Position numbers and translations under genes: made by a program | Shown here: piece after piece, positions 17,028-24,594 of the stretch | How the letters are laid out: every line of letters starts with the position of its first letter | Position numbering within the stretch: position 1 is the first letter of the stretch | Notes under the pieces: model-generated | What the model saw: the letters and a program-made list of their open reading frames with translations, nothing else | Database searches by the model: none | Told to the model about the DNA's origin: nothing | NCBI GenBank assembly: GCA_017856375.1 | Contig: JAFMFC010000007.1 | Coordinates: forward strand, 1-46,073 | Length of the DNA stretch: 46,073 bases | Direction: 5' to 3' | Source: Ilumatobacteraceae bacterium | Lineage (GTDB): Bacteria; Actinomycetota; Acidimicrobiia; Acidimicrobiales; Ilumatobacteraceae

Positions 17028-19037
17028 TTGCATCGTGCGCAATTGCTCCACGGGAATGTGGCAGCGCATGAAGTGGCCGGGGCTCACTTCTCGAAGTTCC
17101 GGCTCTTCCGATGTGCATTTGTGGGCAAGCCCGCTGGCGGCCATACGCGGACAACGGGGGTTGAGCACACAGCCCGTCGGTGGGCTGGCTGGGCTCGGTA
17201 CTTCGCCGCCCAGGCGAATTCGTGCGCGAGGCGAGCCGTCGATGGCGGGAACGCTGGAAACTAGCGCTTCGGTGTACGGGTGGTGTGGCCCATTGAAGAC
17301 CTCCTCGGCTGCGCCGAGTTCCATGATTCGCCCGAGGTACATCACCGCGATGCGGTCGGAGAGATAGCGCACCACGCCGAGGTCGTGGCTAATGAACACG
17401 TAGCTCACGTTTTCATTCGCCTGGAGATCGGCAAGCAAATTGAGAATATTCGCTTGCACACTCACGTCGAGTGCGCTCGTCGGTTCGTCGCACACCACCA
17501 ATTTCGGGCTGCCCGCGAAAGAACGAGCGATTGCTACACGCTGTTTGAGGCCACCGGAAAGTTGAGCCGGGCGAGCGGAGTGCAGCACCGGATCCACGCT
17601 CATCGAATTGAGCAATTCCTGTGCACGGTCTTCCGATTCGCGCTTCGGCTTGCCCGCGAGCTTTTCCACGGCGCGGGCCACGATGCGCGTGACGGAGTGG
17701 CGTCGGTTGAGTGCAGAGTCGGGGTTTTGAAACACGATCTGTACTGAACCCACCTCGTGTGCCGTGCGGTCTGCAATTCCCTTGCCGAGCTGGCGGCCTT
17801 CGAGTGTGACGATGCTTCCCTCATCCGGCTCGAAGATGCCGAGCAGAGTTTTGGCAAGCGTGGTCTTGCCCGAACCGGACTCGCCAACAAGGCCGAGCGT
17901 TTCACCGCGAGCAAGAGACATGGTGACATCAGTGAGCACGCGGACTTCCTGGTCGTCTTGGCTGAACGTCTTCGACAAATGCGCAATGGTGAGCAGTTCT
18001 TTGCTATGGGATGAGTCTGTCTTTTGCTGCAGCGGCGCGGAGCCAACCGTGCGTGGCAGATTGACGGCTTGCTCGTTGAAATGGCAACGCGAAAAGTGGC
18101 CATTGCGCAAATCGACGAGCGGTGGAGGCGTGGTGCGGCAGACGTCTTGGGCAATCGCGCAACGGTCGACGAACACACAGCCCGGAAGTTCGCTGCCGAG
18201 TGGCGGCGGGGTACCGGGGATGGTGTCGAGGTGGGCAAGGCGCTTGTGCAACCCGCCGCGCGGGATGCAGCGCATCAAGCCGACGGTGTAAGGGTGATTG
18301 GGATTCTGCAGGATCGTCTCGGTCTCACCCTCTTCGACGAGCGCACCCGCATACAGCACGCCGACCCGATCGCACATCGAGCGAATCACGCCAAGGTTGT
18401 GGCTGATGAACAAAATCGACGTTCCCGAATCCTTAATCAAACCGCGCACGAGATCGAGGACTTCGGCCTCCACCGTGGCATCCAGGCCCGTGGTGGGCTC
18501 GTCCAGAATGAGGAGTCGCGGGTTGCTAGCAAGTGCCATGGCGATGACCACGCGCTGTGCCATGCCGCCCGAAAGCTGGTGGGGGTAGCGCCGCATCACG
18601 CGCTTGGGGTCGGCGATCTGCACTCTCTTCAGCGCCTCTTCAGCGAGTTCGAGTGCTTCCTTGGAACCGTGACCGAGCATGGTGAACGACTCGGCGACTT
18701 GTTCTCCGATGCGAATGGTGGGGTTCAGTGCCGCGATCGGGTTCTGGTACACCATGCCGATCGCCGAGCGACGCATCTCGCGAATCTCCGCGTCACTCAC
18801 CGACGTCATGTCGCGACCTTCGAACAACACCTGCCCCGAAACGATCTGGCCGTTGCGCGGGAGGTAACGCATCGAGGCATAGGCGGCCGTCGACTTTCCG
18901 CAGCCGGACTCGCCTACGAGACCGTACGACTCGCCCGGCTTGATGGCAAAAGAAATACCGCGCAACACATCACGATCAATACCGCGAACGGTGTAAGTGA
19001 CGCGAAGATCTCGTAGCTCGAGTGTGGGAGTGCTCAT
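17022..19037 (-). CDS. Fused double ATPase of peptide ABC importer
   Basis: A 671-residue protein holding both import ATPases in one chain. Domain 1 has Walker A GESGCGKST (42-50), LSGGMAQRVVIA and LLILDEPTTGLD, then an oligopeptide-type extension with cysteines (about 249-319). Domain 2 has GESGSGKTT (385-393), LSGGLKQRVAIA and VVCDEPTSALD, then a second extension ending near 660. Each is a complete half-motor, so one gene replaces dppD plus dppF. ATG 19037 overlaps the permease stop (ATGA); the ORF track's longer start is inside the permease gene. It is the last gene of the second importer operon. Confidence 0.93.
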   Translation of the reverse strand: MSTPTLELRDLRVTYTVRGIDRDVLRGISFAIKPGESYGLVGESGCGKSTAAYASMRYLPRNGQIVSGQVLFEGRDMTSVSDAEIREMRRSAIGMVYQNPIAALNPTIRIGEQVAESFTMLGHGSKEALELAEEALKRVQIADPKRVMRRYPHQLSGGMAQRVVIAMALASNPRLLILDEPTTGLDATVEAEVLDLVRGLIKDSGTSILFISHNLGVIRSMCDRVGVLYAGALVEEGETETILQNPNHPYTVGLMRCIPRGGLHKRLAHLDTIPGTPPPLGSELPGCVFVDRCAIAQDVCRTTPPPLVDLRNGHFSRCHFNEQAVNLPRTVGSAPLQQKTDSSHSKELLTIAHLSKTFSQDDQEVRVLTDVTMSLARGETLGLVGESGSGKTTLAKTLLGIFEPDEGSIVTLEGRQLGKGIADRTAHEVGSVQIVFQNPDSALNRRHSVTRIVARAVEKLAGKPKRESEDRAQELLNSMSVDPVLHSARPAQLSGGLKQRVAIARSFAGSPKLVVCDEPTSALDVSVQANILNLLADLQANENVSYVFISHDLGVVRYLSDRIAVMYLGRIMELGAAEEVFNGPHHPYTEALVSSVPAIDGSPRARIRLGGEVPSPASPPTGCVLNPRCPRMAASGLAHKCTSEEPELREVSPGHFMRCHIPVEQLRTMQG

Positions 19038-19912
19038 ATCTCGAACGCCTCCATGATTGAGTCGGCGATGAGGTTGATGCCGATGGCGAGTGTGGCGATG
19101 GCTCCAGCGGGAAACACTGTGGCCCACCACAAATTGCCGAAGATGCCGCTGTAGTTCTCCGCCACCTGCGAACCCCAGTTAGGGGATCCGAGCTCCACGC
19201 CCACGCCAAGGAACGAGAGCGTGGCGATGGCGAACACGGCGTAGCCGAGGCGGATGGTGAACTCCACGATGATCGGCGGCAAGACGTTGGGGAGAATTTC
19301 CACGAAGAGGATGTGCGGCATTTTCTCGGTGCGCAACTTTGCCGCGGCCACATAATCAAGCTCTGCCTCGTAGAGCACGGCTGCGCGAACCGTGCGAGCA
19401 ATGATCGGCGTGAACACGAAGCCGATGATCAAGACGGTGATCACCTCGGACTGTCCTTCGAGAGCGGCGAGTGCGAGAAGTGCAATCACGATCACGGGAA
19501 GTGCGCTGATGGCATCAAGAATGCGCATCACAATGACGTCGAATCGTCCCTTCATGTAACCCGTGAGAAGCCCGAGGGTCGTGCCGAACAGAGTTCCAAT
19601 CGCCGTGGCACTAAACGCCATGAAGATGATCGGCCTGGTGCCCGCCACAACACGTGAATAGACGTCTCGACCGATGTTGTCGGTGCCGAACCAGAACTCG
19701 TCCGACGGTCGTTTGTTCACGTTGAGGACATCTACGCCACCGGGTTCGAATCTGGTGAGAAAATTGCCGAAGAGCGCCGCGATCAACCACATGCCGAGAA
19801 GCAGTGCGCCAAGGATGAACGCTGGATTGCGGCGCAATTGGGCGAAACGTTCCTTGCGGATGCGCTTGCGCTCGAGCACCGCGGCTGCGCGGAGTGCGGA
19901 GGCCTGGGTCAT
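19034..19912 (-). CDS. Peptide ABC importer permease (DppC type), second system
   Basis: A 292-residue permease with about six helices and an N-terminal cytoplasmic basic region (ERKRIRKERFAQLRRNP). The EAA-type coupling loop reads DYVAAAKLRTEKMPHILFVEILPNV. FGTDNIGRDVYSRVV near 75-89 is typical of DppC/OppC. Both ends overlap neighbours by 4 nt (ATGA), so dppB-dppC-ATPase of this operon are tightly coupled. Confidence 0.92.
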   Translation of the reverse strand: MTQASALRAAAVLERKRIRKERFAQLRRNPAFILGALLLGMWLIAALFGNFLTRFEPGGVDVLNVNKRPSDEFWFGTDNIGRDVYSRVVAGTRPIIFMAFSATAIGTLFGTTLGLLTGYMKGRFDVIVMRILDAISALPVIVIALLALAALEGQSEVITVLIIGFVFTPIIARTVRAAVLYEAELDYVAAAKLRTEKMPHILFVEILPNVLPPIIVEFTIRLGYAVFAIATLSFLGVGVELGSPNWGSQVAENYSGIFGNLWWATVFPAGAIATLAIGINLIADSIMEAFEI

Positions 19913-20862
19913 CGTTCGATTCCTTGACGAATTCGCGGATTGAGTACGGCAAACAGAATGTCGGCGATCAACTGTGCGAGCACGATGACCACTGCCACGA
20001 TCAGCACCGATGACTGCAGTACGGGGTAATCGCGGTACTGCACAGCCTTGATCAGGATGGTGCCGAATCCCGGGTAGTTGAACACTCGCTCTACCGCCAC
20101 CAGACCACCAATGAGGTATGGAACCTGACTGGCGATTACGGCGATCGAGGGGAGCAACGCGTTGCGGAGCACGTGCTTGTTGACGACTTTGCGACGTGGC
20201 AGACCTTTTAGTGTCGCCGTGCGCACGTAGTCGGAATCGAAAGCTTCGATAACTCCGGCGCGAGCAATGCGTGAGATGTAGCCGAAGAGCACCAGTACGA
20301 GTGCAATCGACGGCAAAATCAGGTGGTAGACGTACGTCAGCAGACCTTCATCCGGTCCGGGGTATGCGCTCGTGGGCAACCATTTCAACCGCACGCCAAC
20401 GATCAGTACGAGGAGCACTGCCCAGACAAACTCCGGGACCACCGCAGCCGAAAGACCGCCAACCGTGATCACGCGGTCAACCGGCTTGCCTCTCATCACG
20501 CCGGCCGTAATGCCGCCGATGATGCTCAACGGAACCGTGAGCAGGAATGCAATCGCCGCAAGTCGCAATGACAGGCCAATGGCTGGGAGGATGTAATCCA
20601 CGACTGGCACTCGGTGCTGGATCGAATTGCCGAGATCACCCTGCAGTGTGTTTGAGAGCCATGTCCAGTACTGGGCAAGTAGGGGACGATCAAGGCCGAG
20701 ATCCTTGCGCAATTTGGCGACGTTTTCCGGTTCGGCCAAGTTGCCGAGAATGCGCGTCGCGGGGTCGCCGGGGAGGATGTTTGTCATGAAGAAGATCGCC
20801 GTCGTCACCACGAAAACGGTGAGCAACGCAAGTCCGAGGCGCTTGGCGACGTACTTCAGCAC
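19909..20862 (-). CDS. Peptide ABC importer permease (DppB type), second system
   Basis: A 317-residue permease. It starts with the DppB-type first helix (KYVAKRLGLALLTVFVV), followed by FFMTNILPGDPA, which is nearly diagnostic for the family. The EAA loop is DYVRTATLKGLPRRKVVNKHVLRNALLP. The start is GTG at 20862. There is no Shine-Dalgarno sequence; instead TAGGAT lies 6 nt upstream, pointing to a leaderless transcript separate from the binding-protein mRNA, which ends at the hairpin at 20942. Confidence 0.92.
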   Translation of the reverse strand: MLKYVAKRLGLALLTVFVVTTAIFFMTNILPGDPATRILGNLAEPENVAKLRKDLGLDRPLLAQYWTWLSNTLQGDLGNSIQHRVPVVDYILPAIGLSLRLAAIAFLLTVPLSIIGGITAGVMRGKPVDRVITVGGLSAAVVPEFVWAVLLVLIVGVRLKWLPTSAYPGPDEGLLTYVYHLILPSIALVLVLFGYISRIARAGVIEAFDSDYVRTATLKGLPRRKVVNKHVLRNALLPSIAVIASQVPYLIGGLVAVERVFNYPGFGTILIKAVQYRDYPVLQSSVLIVAVVIVLAQLIADILFAVLNPRIRQGIER

Positions 20863-20868
20863 GCGGTC

Positions 20869-20874
20869 ATCCTA
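20869..20874 (-). promoter_or_regulatory. -10 box, leaderless-type promoter for second permease operon
   Basis: TAGGAT on the - strand ends 6 nt before the GTG of the DppB-type gene. It lies between the binding-protein terminator and the permease gene, so the permeases can be expressed on their own. Confidence 0.6.
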
Positions 20875-20941
20875 GGTGACGCATGTCCCATGCAAAAACA
20901 AAAATCATTGTTTCGGAAACATTCACGCGATCGCGAAATGC

Positions 20942-20976
20942 AAAAGAGCCGGTGCACCGAAGTGCACCGGCTCTTT
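20942..20976 (-). terminator. Intrinsic terminator of the second binding-protein gene
   Basis: A perfect 16-bp stem, AAAAGAGCCGGTGCAC with its complement, closed by CGAA on the + strand. On the transcribed - strand this reads C(TTCG)G, a very stable tetraloop, and the stem ends in TTTT. It begins about 15 nt after the binding-protein stop. Confidence 0.92.
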
Positions 20977-20991
20977 TAATTACTGAATGGT

Positions 20992-22650
20992 TCAGACGTT
21001 ACGAGCCGAAGCCGATTCGAACTGAGCCATGCCGTTGGCATAGACGCCGGTGAGGCCCTTGCGGACAGCGCCGGTTGCTACGTCGAAGTACAGGAAGATG
21101 TACGGCGAGTCTTCGAGGGCGATTTCTTGGATCGTCTTGGCAGCTGCCTGACGGTCCGCCTCGGTTGCTCCCGTGACGAACGCCGTGATTGCGGCGTCCA
21201 TGTCATCGCTCTTGTACTGGGCGGCATTCCAGTCGCCCGTGGACTTGATCACGCGGTTCAAGACCACGTCCGGCGAACCACGGTGACCGAAGTCGGTGAT
21301 GCCGAAGTTGGACTCGAGCCAGTAGTTGCTCTCCTGCTTCTTCGACTCCTGGGCTGACCAGGGCTCGGTGTAGTAGGAGTCCGCTTGCTTGATCGTCACG
21401 TTGATGCCGATCTCTGCGAGCGAGCTCTTCAGGAACGGTGCCAACAGGTTGATGTCGTCGCGCGAGTAGCTCGACAGATCGACATCGAAACCTTCGCTGC
21501 CGGCTTCCGCCATCAGGGCCTTGGCCGCCTCGAGATCGATCTCGCGCTGAGCCACCGAGGTGTCCTTCAGCGTCGGGTAGGCATCGATGATCGAGTCGTT
21601 ACCGAGGACGCCCTCACCGAGGAGCACACCCGACAGATAGTCGGCACGGGCCAAGGTGAGTGCAGCAGCCTTGCGGATGCGCTTGTCCTGGAACGGACCG
21701 AAGTCGTTACGCATGTGGACCATGAGGTGCGAAGCCGACGGCACACGCACGAGCTCGACGACGTTGGTGTCGACGGCCGCTGCGGTGGACGGGTTGATCT
21801 TCGCGACCACTGCATCGATTTCGCCAGCGGTGAGCTGAGCAACTGCAGCATCGGCCGAGTCGAACTGGATGAGCTCCAGCGAATCGAATGCCGGGATGCG
21901 GTTGGTGTCCCAGTAGGCGTCGTTGCGGGTGAACGTGGTGCGGTCGCCCTCGGTGTAGGTGCCGAGCACCCATGGGCCACAGCTGTTCATCGTGGTCTGC
22001 CAGCCTTCGCCAGCTGCTTCGCCACTCTTGATCATGATCAAGCCGTAGGTGGTGCTGGAGATCAGGTTGGGCAAGGCACCCGTGGGGGCCGAGCACGCAA
22101 TCTGGATCGTTGAGTCATCAACCTTGGTGACACCAGCTGCCTCGAGCACGCCAGCGAAGGTGCCGGCCTGTGTGGAGGCGTTTGCCTCATCGAGGTGCGC
22201 GGTGAGCGAGTAGACGACATCGTCCGCGGTGAGCGGCGAACCATCGTGGAAGGTCACGCCCTGGCGGATCTTGATCGTCCAGGTGGTGCCACCGTCGGTG
22301 GACTCCCAGCTCTCGGCGATGCGCGGTTCGAGCTCGCCCTTGTCGTTGTTCCAGATCAAGTACTCACCCACGCAGCAAAGAACCTGCAGCGAGCCCTGGT
22401 CGTTGGTGGTGAACGGCGTTGGAGCGTTGGCTACCTTGCCGCCACCCACGCGGAGCGTTCCGCCCTGTGCGACTTCGGCAGTGGTCTCCTCAGTGACCGC
22501 TTCCTCGGTGGTGTCATCGCCACCGCATGCGGCAAGACCGAGAAGTCCTGCACCCACGCCGGTTGCGGCAACGCCCTGAATGAAATGACGACGCGACAAG
22601 CCACGCGGTGTGGTTGCAGCATCGAGCTTGTCTTGCTCAATTTCTGACAT
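20992..22650 (-). CDS. Peptide/solute-binding lipoprotein of ABC importer, Tat-exported
   Basis: A 552-residue binding protein of SBP family 5. The N-terminus carries a twin-arginine motif SRRHFIQG (19-26), a hydrophobic stretch and a lipobox LAAC with Cys42, followed by an acidic Thr/Glu linker (DDTTEEAVTEETTAE). It is therefore probably exported folded by Tat and lipid-anchored outside the cell. KIRQGVTFHDGSPLTADDV and CGPWVLGTY are family hallmarks. The substrate is unknown: peptides are the default guess, but SBP family 5 also binds opines, nickel complexes and sugars. AGGGGG lies 6 nt before the ATG. Confidence 0.92.
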   Translation of the reverse strand: MSEIEQDKLDAATTPRGLSRRHFIQGVAATGVGAGLLGLAACGGDDTTEEAVTEETTAEVAQGGTLRVGGGKVANAPTPFTTNDQGSLQVLCCVGEYLIWNNDKGELEPRIAESWESTDGGTTWTIKIRQGVTFHDGSPLTADDVVYSLTAHLDEANASTQAGTFAGVLEAAGVTKVDDSTIQIACSAPTGALPNLISSTTYGLIMIKSGEAAGEGWQTTMNSCGPWVLGTYTEGDRTTFTRNDAYWDTNRIPAFDSLELIQFDSADAAVAQLTAGEIDAVVAKINPSTAAAVDTNVVELVRVPSASHLMVHMRNDFGPFQDKRIRKAAALTLARADYLSGVLLGEGVLGNDSIIDAYPTLKDTSVAQREIDLEAAKALMAEAGSEGFDVDLSSYSRDDINLLAPFLKSSLAEIGINVTIKQADSYYTEPWSAQESKKQESNYWLESNFGITDFGHRGSPDVVLNRVIKSTGDWNAAQYKSDDMDAAITAFVTGATEADRQAAAKTIQEIALEDSPYIFLYFDVATGAVRKGLTGVYANGMAQFESASARNV

Positions 22651-22683
22651 GTATCCCCCTGGTAGTAGTTACCTGCTCCCGAC

Positions 22684-22714
22684 ACAGTAGTCATTCCCGG
22701 CAGGGGTTTGGCAA
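22684..22714 (-). promoter_or_regulatory. Possible promoter of the second binding-protein gene
   Basis: On the - strand TTGCCA (22714-22709) and TACTGT (22689-22684) are 19 nt apart, about 33 nt upstream of the ATG. The spacing is longer than ideal. Confidence 0.4.
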
Positions 22715-22742
22715 GAACTTTTCCTCAGTTGGCACCGAACAC

Positions 22743-22762
22743 GCACATATGTATGTATGTGC
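22743..22762. promoter_or_regulatory. Inverted repeat, possible operator
   Basis: GCACATA and TATGTGC flank a 6-nt centre (TGTATG) between the divergent binding-protein and pfkA genes. The block is AT-rich in a GC-rich region. It lies upstream of both predicted promoters, so a regulator could act on either gene. No regulator gene is nearby. Confidence 0.35.
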
Positions 22763-22812
22763 TCCCTGTGAAGATGGGTACCACGGCAGGGCTGAGTCCT
22801 CAGGTGGCGCCA

Positions 22813-22818
22813 TAGTCT
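22813..22818 (+). promoter_or_regulatory. -10 box, leaderless-type promoter for pfkA
   Basis: TAGTCT ends 6 nt before the pfkA ATG and no Shine-Dalgarno sequence is present. Transcription should begin at the start codon. Confidence 0.6.
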
Positions 22819-22824
22819 CCCCGT

Positions 22825-23856
22825 ATGCGGCTAGGAGTGCTAACAGGCGGAGGGGATTGCCCCGGCACCAATGCGGTATTGCGAGCCATCACCCGCAAGG
22901 CGGCGAGCGATTTGGGCACCACCGTGATCGGCTTTCTGGACGCGTGGGACGGGGTGCTCGAGGGGAGAACGGTCGCGCTGACTACCGATGTGGTTCGGGG
23001 AATCCTGCCGCGTGGCGGCACCATCCTCGGTACCCGGCGGGGGAGCCCGCTCGATTATCCCGACGGGGTCGATCGGGTGAGGCAAGCGCTCGCCGAGCAC
23101 CGGATCGACATGTTGATCGTGATCGGTGGGAACGGTTCGCTGACGGTTGCCTCGATCCTCCACGACGACCACTGCATTCCGATCATTGGTGTGCCGAAGA
23201 CGATCGACAACGACGTGATGGGAACGGAGTACTCGTTTGGTTTCAACACCGCGGTGCAAATCGCCACGGATGCCATTGATCGGCTACACACCACCGCCGA
23301 GAGTCACGACCGAATCATGGTGGTGGAAGTGATGGGTCGAGAGGCGGGATGGATCGCGATGCATGCGGGTCTCGCTGGCGGGGCGACAGCGATCGCAATC
23401 CCTGAACAACCATTCGACATCGAAGAGCTTGCGCGATTGGTTGCGCGACGACACGACCGTGGTCGATACGCGTCGGTGGTGGTACTAGCAGAAGGGGCAA
23501 TGCCGATTCCCGGCTCGCTAGATGTGCCGACGCGAGAGTTGGATGAATTCGGTCATCGTGTTTACGGCGACCTTGCTTTGCATGTCACGCCGAAGTTGGC
23601 GGAGCTGACGGGGTTCGAAGCGCGAGTAACCCAACTTGGTTACGTGCAGCGTGGTGGCACACCAACGAGTTTCGATCGCGTGTTGTCGACGCAATACGGC
23701 CTCGCTGCCGTGGCCGCTGCGATCGACGGAGCTTCCGGGACGATGATCTCGCTCTCGTGCGGTGAGATGACCCGTGTTCCGTTGTCGACGGCGCGTGGTG
23801 TGTTGAAGCGCGTCGACGTCAGTCAGTTCGCCGAACTTGCGCCGCTGCTTGGCTGA
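22825..23856 (+). CDS. pfkA: 6-phosphofructokinase
   Basis: A 343-residue PfkA-family kinase phosphorylating fructose 6-phosphate to the 1,6-bisphosphate, the committed step of glycolysis. Visible motifs are GGGDCPGTN (8-16), PKTIDND (124-130, catalytic Asp128), MGREAGWIA and the substrate-binding region LGYVQRGG. Two specificity positions are mixed: Gly104 (in GGNGS) is ATP-type, while Lys125 in PKTIDND is the residue found in PPi-type and some actinobacterial ATP enzymes. Position 103, normally Asp or Glu, is Asn. The phosphoryl donor is therefore uncertain, with ATP more likely. The gene is monocistronic, leaderless by prediction and convergent with upp. Confidence 0.92.
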   Translation: MRLGVLTGGGDCPGTNAVLRAITRKAASDLGTTVIGFLDAWDGVLEGRTVALTTDVVRGILPRGGTILGTRRGSPLDYPDGVDRVRQALAEHRIDMLIVIGGNGSLTVASILHDDHCIPIIGVPKTIDNDVMGTEYSFGFNTAVQIATDAIDRLHTTAESHDRIMVVEVMGREAGWIAMHAGLAGGATAIAIPEQPFDIEELARLVARRHDRGRYASVVVLAEGAMPIPGSLDVPTRELDEFGHRVYGDLALHVTPKLAELTGFEARVTQLGYVQRGGTPTSFDRVLSTQYGLAAVAAAIDGASGTMISLSCGEMTRVPLSTARGVLKRVDVSQFAELAPLLG

Positions 23857-23943
23857 TCAGTTCGGCGGGCCGAACTGCTGTGTTTCTCGTCAGTTCGGCG
23901 GGCCGAACTGCTGTGTTTCTCGTCAGTTCGGCGGGCCGAACTG
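23857..23943. repeat. 33-bp tandem repeat with hairpins, copies of the upp 3' end
   Basis: The 21-nt unit T+CAGTTCGGCGGGCCGAACTG occurs three times, at 23857, 23890 and 23923, with identical 12-nt spacers (CTGTGTTTCTCG). The period is exactly 33 nt. Each unit is a 9-bp hairpin, CAGTTCGGC/GCCGAACTG. The third copy is the last coding part of upp (QFGPPN and stop, - strand), so the first two copies are extra upp tails after the stop, in the same frame. The array fills the whole gap between convergent pfkA and upp and may terminate both transcripts. Confidence 0.9.
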
Positions 23944-24567
23944 ACGGTCACCCGCGTCGCCGAGACCGGGAACGATGAACGCGTTCTCGTTCAGTCGCTC
24001 GTCGACCGAAGCAGTGACGATGTGCAAGTTCATGTCGGACTTCTCAAGATGAGCGATGCCTTCCGGTGCGGCAAGCACGCAGGCAATCGTGATCGGCTGC
24101 GGCGCACCACGCTTGGCAAGAATTCGGCAACCGTGTTCGAGTGAACCACCGGTGGCAAGCATCGGATCAAGTACCACGCAGTGTCGGCCAGCGAGATTGT
24201 GCGGCAGCTTGGCAACATATTCACTCGGCTCGTGGGTGTGCTCATCGCGCTGAACACCGATGACGGCGATATCCGCATCGGGCAGGAGTTCCATCGCGGC
24301 GGGAAGCATGCCGAGTCCTGCGCGGAGAATCGGCACCAACACCGGGCGATTCGAGATCTTCACGCCGTCGGTCTCGGCGAGTGGCGTGGTGACACGGATC
24401 TTGTGTGTCGGTACATCCTTGGTGGCTTCTGCGATCACGATGAGTGAGAGGCGGCGCATCTCGGCACGAAAGAACTGATTCGACGTGTTCTGATCGCGGA
24501 GATGGGTGAGTGCCTCGGCGGCGACGGGATGATTGACGACGGTGACTTGGACGGGCATGGGCTCCAT
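23923..24567 (-). CDS. upp: Uracil phosphoribosyltransferase
   Basis: A protein of about 214 residues making UMP from uracil and PRPP in pyrimidine salvage. The PRPP loop is seen as VVLDPMLATGGS, and the uracil-binding end as IVPGLGDAGDRQFG. Family members usually end soon after the FGT-like motif; here the end is FGPPN, encoded by the repeat unit. The ORF track extends it to 280 residues, but that lies in the divergent neighbour. ATG 24567 (MEPMPVQV) and ATG 24558 (MPVQV) are both possible; neither has an ideal ribosome site. It is convergent with pfkA and divergent from the GNAT-like gene. Confidence 0.94.
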   Translation of the reverse strand: MEPMPVQVTVVNHPVAAEALTHLRDQNTSNQFFRAEMRRLSLIVIAEATKDVPTHKIRVTTPLAETDGVKISNRPVLVPILRAGLGMLPAAMELLPDADIAVIGVQRDEHTHEPSEYVAKLPHNLAGRHCVVLDPMLATGGSLEHGCRILAKRGAPQPITIACVLAAPEGIAHLEKSDMNLHIVTASVDERLNENAFIVPGLGDAGDRQFGPPN

Positions 24568-24580
24568 CTTTGCTGATCGG

Positions 24581-24586
24581 TAGAGT
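24581..24586 (+). promoter_or_regulatory. -10 box, leaderless-type promoter
   Basis: TAGAGT ends 8 nt before the GTG of the GNAT-like gene, in a gap of under 30 nt to the divergent upp start. No ribosome site is present. Confidence 0.55.
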
Positions 24587-24594
24587 CCACCTCG

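Noticed and set aside
18024-19016. 330-residue + strand ORF
   Set aside because: It lies antisense within the fused ATPase gene, whose two full ABC domains explain the region.
21385-22113. 242-residue + strand ORF
   Set aside because: It is antisense to the Tat-exported binding-protein gene; its composition follows the mirrored codons.
23857-23943. Possible mini CRISPR array
   Set aside because: Only three palindromic units occur, both spacers are identical 12-mers, the last unit is coding, and no cas gene is present.
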